Source of the DNA: Lithodes maja
Taxonomy: Eukaryota > Arthropoda > Malacostraca > Decapoda > Lithodidae
Reading direction: 5' to 3'
DNA length: 64,000 bases
Assembly (NCBI GenBank): GCA_037953745.1
Contig: JBAKBP010003202.1
Span: 94,454-158,453, forward strand
Positions 10,778-20,684 of this stretch are shown here, piece by piece. The stretch's first letter is position 1; every line of letters begins with the position of its first letter. A model generated the notes under the pieces. It was not told the DNA's origin. It made no database searches and saw nothing but the letters and a program-made list of their open reading frames with translations. A program made the position numbers and the translations under genes.

Positions 10778-12118
10778 ATGGAGGAGAAAATAAAGTCATT
10801 GCGGCGGTTCAGGGCCGCCAAGAAGGGAGGGATTACTAAGCTTACCTCTAATCTGTCTGAATTTATTGAACATGCTCCTACACTGCATGATGTAAAGGGT
10901 GTGAAAATCACTTTAGAAAAGGCCCTAGCTGATATCGAGTCGTATAACGTAGAGTTGTATAGCTTATATTCAGATGATCAGTTAGAGGAGTTAATTAATC
11001 AAGTAAACAGTCAGTTAGCTGAGTTAGATAGTGCTCTACAGACAACCACTACTGGTAGATCTCATGATAGCGCAGCAAGTAGGAAACAGAAGGGTATTAA
11101 GCTACCCTCCCTGAAGTTGCCAGTTTTTGACGGGGATCCAACACAGTGGGTGGGTTTCTGGGAGCTCTTTGATTGTTGTGTTCACTCCCAAACAGACTTA
11201 ACTGACATTCAGATATTTACGTATCTAAAGGGACAACTTAGTGGTGAGGCTCTACAAATTGTTAGTGGATTTAGTTTGGTCGCTGGGAGTTATGAACCAG
11301 CGGTCAATATTCTAAGAAATAGTTATGGTCAAAAGGATCGCATCAAAGCAGCTCACATAGCGAAACTGTGTAATCTCCCGCATACTAGCCAGGAGGTCAG
11401 TGCTCTGAAAGATTTTTCCGCATCATTTGAGTGTGCGTTAGAGTCATTACGCTCTATGGATGTAACAGTAAGTGAAATGTGTGCTAATAAACTTCCTAGT
11501 GCACTCTCTGAAGTGATTAAGCGTGAATTAAAAGACAACTGGCTGGATGTGGATGAATATGTTCGTGTGTTTAAGACTGAAGTGTGCAATCTAGAAAGTA
11601 GACATAATCCACTAGAACAGTTTGGGGCGACCGCCACAGCAGCATATGCAGTGTATCAGAAACCCGATACCAAGCAGAAGTATGGATGTAAGTTGTGTTT
11701 AAAGACAGGACATTTTTGGGCAAAATGTGCAAAATACAAGAACAGTCTTGCCAAGGCCAATAGAGCAAGGCAGTTGAAATTGTGCGTCGGGTGCCTGTCG
11801 TCAGAACATGGCAGCCAGGGGTGTACTAACCCTAAAATTATGCCGTGCCGATTCTGCCAACAGAAACATTTTAATTATTTGTGTCCGACGCCACGCCTTG
11901 AACAAACTGGACAACCAGTAGCCCCTGAACCAACAGTGACCATGGCTGTGGCTTCGGGCCGTAATGCAGTGTTGCTACCTAGCATTCAGATTCCCTTGAC
12001 CGACAGAAATGGCTATACCAGTAAAGTAAGAGCTTTGTTGGACCAATGTTCGCAACGTACCTTCGTCTTGCGCTCTGCTTTATCGCAGCTTGATTACGTT
12101 AGGGTCAGTAAGGAATAG
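10778..12118 (+). pseudogene. BEL gag and start of protease
   Basis: A 446-residue frame from ATG 10778 to a premature TAG at 12116-12118. An N-terminal coiled-coil-like region (residues 1-90) is followed by the Pao-type gag domain (LPSLKLPVFDGDPTQWVGFW, about residues 110-130), then Cys/His knuckles (CKLCLKTGHFWAKC and CVGCLSSEHGSQGC; CRFCQQKHFNYLC) at about 305-375, and the start of the Pao aspartic protease near VRALLDQCSQRTFV (DQCS at the DTG/DSG position, typical of Pao). Downstream coding continues in the same frame past the TAG, so the stop is probably a mutation. Confidence 0.88.
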
Positions 12119-12811
12119 ATAAGGCTCCAGGGATTTACTGGCTCACTTGGTAGTACTGAGTATGAAATAGTAGAATTAACCTATCATCACAGAAGAAGGG
12201 TGCGTAAATTGAGGGCCGTTGTGGTGGAGGAGTTACCAGTATACAAACCAGGGAGAGGATTAGGGATGGAGGTAAATGCTATTAAGGCTCGGGGTTACAA
12301 ATTAGCCAATCCAGGTATCACTGATGAAGATATCATAGGGTTACTGATTGGGGCGGACTTTTATTACCACTTTGTACATTCAGGCTATGTCAGGGAAGGA
12401 AGTATAGTTATGTTACCCACAATTTATGGTTATGCACTGAGTGGCACTTATCAGTCAGATATAGAAGAGACCCATGTAGAGTTAGTCACTGTTCTTAAGT
12501 TAGCAGTAGACCCTTTAGTGGAGATGCAGGAAGATATTGGCAGTAAATCTCCAGAATTAAAGGATCTGACAGCTCTATGGGACTTGGACCATATTGGTAT
12601 AAGTCCTAATGAGACTGGTAAAGGTGGGGAGAGAGTCTTAAATAGATTTTCTGAAACGGTACAGTATTCCGAAGCACAGGGACAGTATATAGTGGAACTG
12701 CCGTGGAGAGATAACATAGATAAATTACCTGATAACTTTAAGTTAGCCCTGGGCAGAATGAGAGGCTTGCAGCGTAAATTTATAAAGGATCCCAACTACT
12801 GTATACAGTAG
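12119..12811 (+). pseudogene. BEL protease end and linker to RT
   Basis: Continues the gag frame after the TAG: LQGFTGSLGS, then IIGLLIGADFYYHFV, the conserved Pao-protease C-terminal block (LLIGxDxYW-like). The linker ahead of RT follows, including LTALWDLDHIGI and VELPWRDN. Ends at a second in-frame TAG (12809-12811). Both stops could be single-base changes of CAG. Confidence 0.85.
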
Positions 12812-13324
12812 TCAAAGGTTCTGGATAATCAGATAGAAAGGGGGTTTATTGAAAGGGTAGAAAACAGGAATAAAGCTGGTCATCCCATTCACTACTTAGC
12901 TCACCATGATATTACTAAGGATAGTGTTACTACGCCTGTACGGATAGTGTTTGACTGTTCGGCTAGGATGGATAAGAAGGCGTTCAGTCTGAATGACTGT
13001 CTCCATACAGGTCCATCGCTAGTGGCTGACCTCACCCAGGTACTTCTACGCTTTAGATGCCATCAATTTGCCTGGGTGAGTGATATTGAGAAAGCATTTC
13101 TCATGGTGGGGTTGAGTGAGAAGGATAGGGATGCTACTAGGTTTCTGTGGCCTGTTGATCCCTTGGATGTTGCAAGTCCTTACATTGTCTACCGGTTCCG
13201 TGCAGTTCTGTTCGGGGCCACCTGTTCCCAGTTCCTCCTTAATGCTACCATTCAAAAACACCTGTCTATGATACAGGAGAACAGTGAAGTAGTTAATAAG
13301 CTAAAAAGGGGGTTGTATATTGAT
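12812..13324 (+). pseudogene. BEL reverse transcriptase, N-terminal part
   Basis: Still in the gag frame. Visible: HPIHYLAHHDI, VRIVFDCSARMD, then FAWVSDIEKAFLMVGL (motif A Asp) and FRAVLFGATCSQFLLNA (motif B). The frame breaks at LYID, the first half of the catalytic YxDN/YxDD motif C, because a SINE tail has inserted there. Confidence 0.88.
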
Positions 13325-13373
13325 TGCCCGAGAGGAAGTAAGTTGGAATATAGAAAAAAAAAAAAAAAAAAAA
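13325..13373 (+). mobile_element. SINE 3' tail inserted in the BEL RT
   Basis: About 29 bases (TGCCCGAGAGGAAG followed by TTGGAATATAG) plus about 20 A. This matches, in the opposite orientation, the 3' end of the SINE at 29381-29886 (its poly(T) side), with only small differences. A 49-bp insertion explains the +1 frameshift between the two RT halves. No clear target duplication. Confidence 0.75.
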
Positions 13374-13542
13374 AACTTGCAGGGGACTGGTGATGATGTA
13401 AGTGATTTGCAGCAACAATGTTGGGATGCCCGTAGAATATTTTCCAGCGCTAACCTGTCTTTACGTGAGTGGGTCACAAATAATGACAGTTTGCGGGAAC
13501 TGTTGCACCTGAAGAGTATAGCTTCCGCCAAACAAGACGGGG
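13374..13542 (+). pseudogene. BEL reverse transcriptase, segment after the SINE tail
   Basis: The frame resumes with NLQGTGDDVSDLQQQC, completing the YID-N active-site motif, and continues through SLREWVTNNDSLRELL up to the next MITE at 13547. The MITE plus TTAA is 681 bp, a multiple of three, so the same frame continues at 14228. Confidence 0.82.
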
Positions 13543-13546
13543 TTAA

Positions 13547-14223
13547 CCCGTTGAGCCCCGGCTAGTTATAATATTTTGTTCACCCCAGTCCCAAGCCATT
13601 TTCACTTCTTTTTTTTTTTTTTGCTAAAATGGAAGACAAGGATGAGAAATGAAAAAAAAAAAAAAAATCACCTCTGACATTTTTTTTGGGGGGGGGTCCG
13701 GTGGGGGGTTGGGGGGGGGGGGGGCTCAAAAAAATGTGTTGAGCCAAAATGGAAGAGAATGGTGAGAAATGAAAAAAAAAAAAAAAAACTCATTTCGGTC
13801 ATTTGGGGGGCGGGGGGGGGTCGAAAGTTTGTCTCCTCCGCATGACCACCCGCCCGGGAGCACTAGGGTAAAAACTGAGTATGGCATTGTACGGCATACA
13901 TCCTAAGGAGTGTCTCACATAAATCTCAAGCCTCTAGCTCCCATACGACCGGAGTAATGAAGGTTCAAAGTGGCGGTGAACTAAGGGTGTAAAGTATCCC
14001 CACTAAGCCCACCACCACCAGCCGCGCGGCTGTCTCGGCCCGCTCACACCTACTGGCTCGGCTCCCACACACACTACGGTACCTCCCCCTCCTATTCTCC
14101 CGCCATTTCCTACCTTACGAGCCACGTAAGTGTTTTTTATATGTCGGACGCACGTGATGCGTCGCTGGGAGTTGGTGATCAAACACTGCCGACGCAACAC
14201 GTGCGACGCTGGGTCTCACCGGG
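13547..14223. mobile_element. TTAA-flanked MITE, copy 4 (inside BEL pol)
   Basis: A 677-bp insertion with TTAA at 13543-13546 and 14224-14227. Ends CCCGTTGAGCCCCGG and, inverted, CCCGGTGAGACCCAG. The interior has two near-repeats of poly(A) followed by a G-rich run (13651-13726 and 13771-13820), each linked to a phrase like AAAATGGAAGA. No ORF of note. Confidence 0.85.
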
Positions 14224-14928
14224 TTAAGGTACTTGGCGTTGCGTGGCTGACTGATAAGGATATGTTACAGGTTAATTGCCGCGGAAGTAGCCCTGCATTG
14301 GTTACAAAACGCGAGGCTCTAAGTCTATCCGCGAGTGTGTTCGATCGTCTAGGAGTGTTGCTACCGGTAACCATCCGGGCGCGGAGGTTCGTACAGGACT
14401 TGTGGAGATTAGAGTGTGGGTGGGATGTACCCATTCCAGATGACATGAGAGCTAACTGGCAGGGTATTTATTACGATATGATAGATAGTACAGGTATTAT
14501 GTTTCCCCGTCAGGTCACTAATTCTAAGAGGGTTACGCTGCACCTATTTAGTGACGCTAGCTCAGTAGCATATGGTGTAGCGGTCTATGCGGTTGGTGAT
14601 GAGGTGAGTAGGTTAGTAATGGCCAAAGCTAAGGTGGTGCCTATTAAGACCCTCACCATACCTAAGATGGAGTTGACTACTGTTCTTCTCGCAGCTCATC
14701 TCGCATGTTATATATGTGATGCCTACGCGGACGAGCTGATTATAGAGAATGTATACCTCTGGTCGGACAGCCAGATAACCCCATGCTGGTTGTCTAGTAA
14801 AAAGGTTTTGCCTATATATGTTCAAAATAGAGTTTGATGAGATAAAGTCATTAGTCCCCGGCGCTCATTTTCGTTATGTGTCCACAGAGGACAACCCCAG
14901 TGATCTAGTCACCAGAGGGATTTCATAA
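14224..14928 (+). pseudogene. BEL RT end and RNase H
   Basis: Starts VLGVAWLTDKDML, the linker after RT, then LSASVFDRLGVLLPVTI and the RNase H-like domain: HLFSDASSVAYGVAVY (first Asp), KMELTTVLLAAHLA (Glu), LWSDSQI (Asp). One extra T near 14835 shifts the frame; the next frame continues with GAHFRYVSTEDNPSDLVTRG, ending at a TAA near 14926. All three visible acidic positions are retained. Confidence 0.85.
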
Positions 14929-15375
14929 TTGTGTCCTTAGTTGCTTCTTCGCTTTGGTGGGGAGGGCCCACATGGCTACCTCACCAAATGCTATGGCCTG
15001 ATCATGGCCCAATATGGGGCTCAATTGAAGTGGACACCACTGTGGGCTGTAACACGAGTCAAGAAGGAGCCCTGTTATTGCCGGATACCGGTTGCCCCTA
15101 CTGCCATATTAAATTGGGACCGGTATGGCTCATATATGAAGTCATGGCATGTAATGGCATGGGTCCTTTGGTTTATTAGGACTCTTAGAGAGAAGGCACA
15201 AGGGAACTATCAGGCAAAACCGTCATACTTGACGGTGCCGGAATTAAGAGCAGCAGAGTCAGCCATGATTAAGGTAGCTCAGAGAGAAGCTCACTCTGAG
15301 GAACACCACTATTTGTCAAAAAGGACAGGGCACACCAAGCAATATAGTGAAGCAGTTAGGCCTCTATATGGAGGG
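14929..15375 (+). pseudogene. BEL linker between RNase H and integrase
   Basis: A broken stretch: traces in frame 1 include LTVPELRAAESAMIKVAQ, the conserved BEL block ahead of integrase. A frameshift near 15355-15375 moves coding to the frame of the integrase. The junction to the RNase H part is also rearranged. Confidence 0.7.
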
Positions 15376-16516
15376 AGGCATGATACGCTGTAGAGGTAGG
15401 CTACACTTGTCAGCTTTACATGATAGCGCCAAGTACCGTATCCTTATCCCTAATAAACATCGTATAGCCACTCTCCTTAGTAATTACTGCCACAAAGTGT
15501 GTAACCATAGTGGTGTTAGTTATGTTGTAAATTACATAAGGCAAAGATGGTGGATCCCCAAGATTAGACAGGTAGTAAAGAAAGCCTTAAGGGAATGTAT
15601 CATCTGCAAGAGATTGCAAGGTACATCATACCGTGCTGTACAGGCCCCTCCATTGCCGGAGTTAAGGGTTCAGGAAGTGAGTCCTTTCCAGGTAACGGGA
15701 GTTGACTACACAGGTGCCTTGCCAGTAAAAGAGAAGGGGGGTACTGTAAGTAAATTATATGTAGTCTTATTCACCTGTGCAGTTACTAGACCGGTCCATG
15801 TAGAGACGGTGTCTAACCTCTCCTGCGAATCATTTTTGCATGCGTTCCGTAGGTTTAGTAGCAGGAGGGGTTACCCGGAGATTATGATGAGTGATAATGC
15901 CACCACATTTGTTAGCGGAGCCAGTACATTACGGGAGTTGATAGATGATGCAAGGTTAAAAGGTACTCTAGCGGAATTCAAGTGCGAGTGGCTGTTTATA
16001 CCGGCCAGGGCGCCATGGTTCGGTGCCATATGGGAATGGGTCATTGGCATCCTAAAGGCTGGCTTGAAGAAGGTACTGGGTCGAGCATTGGTTAACACAG
16101 AGGAACTGAATACGGTATTACTGGAGCTCGAGGCCACAGTCAATGATTGCCCGCTTGGCTACACCTACAGTGATCTTGAGGACCCTCTAACCATCACTCC
16201 TGCACAACTGGTTCATGGGAGGCGGCTCAGAAGCTTTCCAAGGCGAGAAGTCACGGATGAGGATCTCAAGGACACGACGTGGTGTAACAACGATTCCGTC
16301 AACCAACGCTTCCAATATGTAACGAAACTCTCACACGACCTGTGGAAAAGGTGGAGCACTGATTATTTAATAGCACTCAGGGAGCAACATCGTCACTTAA
16401 TGGTAAAAAGAGGGATAGTATCGCCACAAGTTGGGGACGTCGTTCTAGTACATGATGACGGCCCCCGACTTTTTTGGCGTATAGGAACGGATACTGAAAC
16501 TTCTTCGTGGTCCTGA
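15376..16516 (+). pseudogene. BEL integrase
   Basis: An open frame of about 380 residues. A zinc-binding HHCC-type N-terminus is visible (HKVCNHSG ... CIICKR). The catalytic core has VDYTGALPV (first Asp), MMSDNATTFVSG (second Asp) and WFGAIWEWVIGILK (Glu; the usual W-E-R is W-E-W here). The C-terminal block ITPAQLVHGRRLRSFP follows. The frame stops at 16516 and coding resumes in another frame at about 16520. Confidence 0.88.
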
Positions 16517-16756
16517 CCACAAATGTAGCGTTGTTCAGGTAAAAACAGGAGCCGGTTTGACCATCAGACCGGTGGTTAAGCTATACCCACTAGAGATAGA
16601 TTTAGAGGTAGTGGTTGGCGACAGCAAGATGAACCCTGATTATATCCTTCCTGCTACTGGAGCGGACCGATGTGATACCCCTCAGAGGCCATCACGTCAG
16701 GCTACTTTGGGTTCCTCCCAGTTGTGGCGATCCATGATCGGGACGGGACAATTGTA
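16517..16756 (+). pseudogene. BEL integrase C-terminal tail
   Basis: Continues in a shifted frame with TIRPVVKLYPLEIDL, the usual C-terminal IRP-x-x-x-LYPLE block of BEL integrases, ending at a TAA 30 bases before the 3' LTR. Confidence 0.8.
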
Positions 16757-16786
16757 ATTACTTTGTATATAACTGGTGGCGGAGTA

Positions 16787-17333
16787 TGTCGTGAATCCTA
16801 GCTGGTATCTATACCGTAGTTTGAATTTCCCGAGTTCACGACAGCTGGTTCCTTTTTGTTTATACGCATTACTTTATTTATCTTTGTGGATAAATATTAC
16901 TGTGGTTACACCAATTATATCTTAGTTTATTTTCCCTTTTCATTTAATCACGGGGGACGATATAGAACCCTTAAATATATTTTATATTGTCACGATAAAA
17001 GGGAATATCAGACACACTTCACACAGACTTCGTCCCGCTAACAACAAACCACCAGTTGCTGCCACATAACACCAGAACTTCACTGATGTTCACCTATCGA
17101 CATGTCCATCACCTAAGCTACACTCTTTGCATCACAGCTAAGTTCCTTTAATACTAGAAGTACTTCATAGATATTACTGGGACTACCACAGATAACCTAC
17201 ACAAACATGTTTACAAGTAAGTCAAACGCCGACCCGGTATCACATTTATAGCCTAGGTCAATTCATCTTTCCAGGTTTAATTATTTAATTTATATCCGTT
17301 TCTCCTCTACCCCCTATAATAATAAACAGGATA
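16787..17333 (+). repeat. BEL 3' LTR
   Basis: 547 bp, TGTCGTGAATCC to AACAGGATA, preceded by a short purine-rich GGTGGCGGAG. It lacks the MITE of the 5' LTR and differs at scattered sites (for example CCGGGTTCACAA versus CCGAGTTCACGA), so the insertion is not recent. Confidence 0.9.
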
Positions 17334-17727
17334 ACACCACCAAACACCTCCAATGAAAGTAATGAAAGCATATATGTGATCCACTGGGATTCGAATCTGA
17401 GTTATCACACACAGATTTTTTAGACACCTTAACCATTACACCACCAAGACGGTAAAGGTTTATGCACACGCCTACGATTTATTATCCATTTTCGAATACT
17501 GGATAGTAATCTAATCATGTTCATATTCCCACCACAGTATGGTACCCTAATGTTTAAGTGAGAGGAAAGAATTTTCATGGGGCACATAACATAACAGAAT
17601 GGCCTCGCTACAAAATATTCCTGAACCTACTGATAATCAATTTGTTATTAATTTCACCACACCACCAAACATCTCCAATGAAATTAATGAAAGCATAATA
17701 TATGTGATCCACCGGGATTCGAACAAA
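17334..17727. repeat. 325-bp tandem repeat with tRNA-like module, right part
   Basis: Begins with the target duplication ACACC. A whole unit spans 17334-17658 and a third, partial unit 17659-17727 stops inside the B box (GGGATTCGAAC). Unit phase continues exactly from the left part at 8617. Confidence 0.78.
17378..17451 (-). other. tRNA-like segment, second copy
   Basis: A minus-strand tRNA-like module corresponding to 7727-7794, with the same A-box region and B box AGATTCGAATCC (one change from consensus). Not a functional tRNA by pairing. Confidence 0.6.
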
Positions 17728-17802
17728 ACATTGTGTGAACATCGAATGCCAAATCAATAAAAGACATTATTATAGGAATATTAAAGAAATATGTTTAATT
17801 AC

Positions 17803-17983
17803 CTCCTCCTTCGAGCATCCCATGACCCTGGCGATGTGGCGAAACCGGAAACTGAAGTTGGCCAGGATCCACTTATCCCTCTCCATGTGGTACTTTGTCT
17901 TCTGGCCAGACTTCCCGTTCCTCAATCTTCCAATCTTCCATACCGGGTTTTCATCCCCTTAATCCAGAGTTTTAGCTGAGGGA
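17803..17983 (-). pseudogene. MADF-domain gene, exon 2 (frameshifted)
   Basis: Minus strand, between acceptor TTCAACAG|TCCC (17983) and donor GAG|GTAATT (17803). Read in phase with exon 1 it gives LKLWIKGMKTRYGRL, then a tandem duplication of the 8-mer GGAAGATT shifts the frame. Past the duplication the correct frame reads GKSGQKTKYHMERDKW and ILANFSFRFRHIARVM, the C-terminal half of a MADF domain. The 8-bp duplication therefore disables it. Further exons may lie to the left, but I see none before the tandem repeat. Confidence 0.7.
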
Positions 17984-18446
17984 CTGTTGAAGAAAAAAAA
18001 CCCACAGTTAATAAACATATGCATTGAAATGTATTGAAAGTGTAGGACACAGGACAAATTTGATGGTGATCAACCACATCAATTATTCCTTGTCACTTTT
18101 AACTGGTCATAATTATGTAGGTCACTCACTATACAAGATAAAATATGTCACCAAATGCATCGGCCCAGAAGGTATGTTTGTACACTTGTAAATTCACAAA
18201 ATAGGTGACATACATCATTGTTTACACAAATCGCGCGTGTGTGCATGAGCTGTGCAATAAATTAAATATGCAAATAACAAATTTCTTGAAACCAGGGCAG
18301 CCAATTGATCACATTATTTACATAAACAAACACTGCTTCGCAACCAATGTCAATTTTATTTATTATGCAAAACACTTTGTGTTTGGCTTTTTTACACATT
18401 ATTGCACAGTTTCACACAAACACACACTTTGAGGTTTTCAACTTAC

Positions 18447-18918
18447 CAGTTACGTTGACTTTTTTGGCCTTTTCTTCGTAGGTGGCCTCCTTCTTGTCTT
18501 TATTTCGGAAGGCCTTCAGGCCTTTGTCGTACAGGAATGGTCTTTCCTGGAACCACTCGACCAGGTCCTATTCCTGCTCTTCCGTGAAGGCGACGTAATT
18601 CCTCTTTGTTGGAAGAGGCGTTGAATCGGTGGTGTTTATGTCATCCTGCTCCTCTTCCTCAGGTGTTGCCAGATGCCTCCCATCCTCTTCACCAGTGGGT
18701 TTATCCACTGGTGAATTGGGTGACCCGGATCGTGACCATGATCGCGACTTGGAGGTTGAAGGAGAGAGAGATCGCCTTGTTTGGCCTTCTCTACTAGTCC
18801 CTGGTGTGGCCTCTGCTGGGGGTGTGGCTACCTTCTTTGCCTCCTTCGTCGGTTTATTTTTCTTAATGGCCTTCTTCAACACTGATTTCTTGACATTTTT
18901 CAGGGTTACTTTCCCCAT
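18447..18918 (-). pseudogene. MADF-domain gene, exon 1 (nonsense mutation)
   Basis: Minus strand, ATG at 18918 (preferred over 19098 because it lies downstream of the TATA/Inr pair). The first ~115 residues are a Lys-rich start, then a Ser/Arg-rich and acidic low-complexity linker. An in-frame TAG (18568-18570) interrupts FTEEQE/DLVEWFQERPFLY, the start of a MADF DNA-binding domain; the frame then continues open to a consensus donor ACTG|GTAAGT at 18447. A 463-bp intron leads to exon 2. MADF proteins are DNA-binding regulators and also occur as partner proteins of PIF/Harbinger transposons. Two independent lesions make it a pseudogene. Confidence 0.7.
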
Positions 18919-18986
18919 GGTAAATCCAGAAACGGGTGCGCGGACGTAGTAATAAAGGACGTGTGCTCTCGAGCGAGTAAACTGTG

Positions 18987-19018
18987 CTAATGACACCCTG
19001 ACCCGGGTGCTGTTTATA
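18987..19018 (-). promoter_or_regulatory. TATA box and initiator of the MADF gene
   Basis: Minus-strand TATAAA at 19018-19013 and a TCATTAG initiator at 18993-18987, about 28 bases apart and 70 bases upstream of the preferred ATG. Confidence 0.5.
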
Positions 19019-19029
19019 AAGGGGTCAGT

Positions 19030-19650
19030 GAACCTGACCCACCATAGATAAGGTTGGCGAATGGGTCGTGTTGTCCCGAAACTCGGTGCATGTCTCACAA
19101 CCCCCGTGTTGCATTTGCTGATATTCGTCGAAACAATCGCTGTATTCGCCCAACCACCGTCCGGTTATCGCCATAGTTGCTCGCAATCGCTCAAAAGCAG
19201 CGTTGCCAATAATTGCAAGTCGCCATATTCGCTCGAAAGCTCGCAGGGCATTCGCCCATATTTGCCCATATTCGCCCGGCAATTGTACAACATTCGACGT
19301 ATTCGTCCGACCGTCGCCATTTTCGCCAACATTCACCGGAACGGGCGAATACGGGGACAATGGTACGAATAGTGCGCATCTCGGGCAAACATGGTCGAAT
19401 GCAGTGAGACAAAGGGCGAATGCTGGGCGACATTCGCCAACATTTTGAATTCGCCGCCGTTTTTTGAGCATGCTTAAAAAATAACGTCTGGAGGAATTTG
19501 GGCAAACATTGTCGATGCTAGGGCGAATGCTGTGCGGTTTCCGCGACAATTGGAGAATATTCGAGCGAATATGGCAAATTTTTGGACATAGACAAAAAAA
19601 AAACTGTCGTCGCCCGTCGCAAGACTTTCGCCATCGAAAAGTTGCACATT
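19030..19650. repeat. Block dense in ATTCGCC / GGCGAAT words
   Basis: At least nine exact copies of the 7-mer ATTCGCC or its complement between 19053 and 19527, with many one-base variants (TTTCGCC, ATTCGCTC, GAGCGAAT). Forward words predominate on the left and complementary words on the right, with a switch near 19340. A long minus-strand open frame crosses the block but resembles no family. It could be the subterminal-repeat region of a DNA transposon upstream of the MADF gene. Confidence 0.65.
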
Positions 19651-19659
19651 GGGATACCG

Positions 19660-20216
19660 CCTTAAGTTGGGAGAGGAAATAAGTCTGTTGTTTACATATA
19701 CACAACATACACCTTTGGTTTGGAACCTAGGATAAAGAAAGTAGAAGGAGACAGCGAAGGGCCTGCTGTTGATTGTTTGAGACACATTAGTCTCGGTGAA
19801 GAAAAGAAGATCAGGTTTGTTGAAGAGATGGTGTTCTACAGAGGGTAAGCTAGAGTAGAGGACGTACATTTTGCAAAAGTTGATAAACTGACTGCCAATG
19901 GTCCTAAATATGTTGATGGGTCGCCAAGAAAAGGTAGAGTGCGTATGGGGGCATATATTCCCCCGCCACCCCCACCACCTCCGAAGTAAAACCGTTAGTC
20001 GTCATTTTGATTTTTGTTTTGGTGTATTGGAAAGAAATGTAGTGTGCTTGTTTAGTGTAGTAGTAAGTCGAGGAGTTATTTGTGAGAGCTAGCTGGATTA
20101 CTTTTGTGTAGAGGAAGCCCAAACAAAATCAGCAAGAGAAGCCAGACAAATGAAACAAGAGTTTCAATAATTCCTTATAACTAGCCGATAGGCCTCCCCT
20201 GATTACTGTCCTGTTT
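19660..20216 (-). mobile_element. LINE family A, copy 2 (5' end only)
   Basis: Corresponds to the 5' untranslated region and endonuclease start of the copy at 36671-39800. The minus-strand peptide HHLFNKPDLLFFTETNVSQT carries the APE E-T-x motif and FYFLYPRFQTKGVCCVYV follows. The upstream part (20030-20216) matches the 5' UTR piece at 27615-27832. Everything 3' of residue ~60 of the endonuclease is missing. Confidence 0.75.
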
Positions 20217-20221
20217 GATTA

Positions 20222-20493
20222 GTGCCTACAATCTCCATATCCAGTACCAACCGTTATGTGTGCTCTAGTTCCCCACCTTGGTAATACACTAACATCATTC
20301 TTCTTTATGATTGGTGCCTACAATCTCCATATCCAGTACCAACCATTATGTGTGCTCTAGTTCCCCACCTTGGTAATACACTAACATCATTCTTCTTTAT
20401 GATTGGTGCCTACAATCTCCATATCCAGTACCAACCGTTATGTGTGCTCTAGTTCCCCACCTTGGTAATACACTAACATCATTCTTCTTTAGG
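20222..20493. repeat. 92-bp tandem repeat, three units
   Basis: Units begin at about 20222, 20314 and 20406 (GTGCCTACAATCTCC) and are nearly identical; the third ends at TTCTTTAGG. Followed by a poly(C) run at 20510-20530. Confidence 0.95.
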
Positions 20494-20684
20494 CCTACGA
20501 TTCTACTCCCCCCCCCCCCCCCCCCCCCCCGACCCCTGCTATGTGTGTATCCTTCTTTCTTCCTTACCGTTTTATTTGTGCCATTCTATCCTGGACACCA
20601 ACATTATTCAAGATTAGCCAGAGTCTGTAGTTAGTTTATATGCAAGGAGTATTCACCCTCCACGAAAATTACGTCATCTATTAA

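Larger units (their letters stand above)
8618..17333 (+). mobile_element. BEL/Pao LTR retrotransposon (defective)
   Basis: LTRs at 8618-9591 and 16787-17333 bracket a gag-protease-RT-RNase H-integrase coding region on the plus strand. The target duplication ACACC is at 8613-8617 and 17334-17338. The LTRs differ by scattered substitutions and the left one holds a MITE. The coding region carries two nonsense codons, several frameshifts and further insertions, so the element is old and inactive. Confidence 0.92.

Noticed and set aside
19025..19708. 227-residue minus-strand ORF
   Set aside because: It crosses the GGCGAAT-word block and the LINE A fragment, matches no family I know, and its openness is explained by the repeated word structure.
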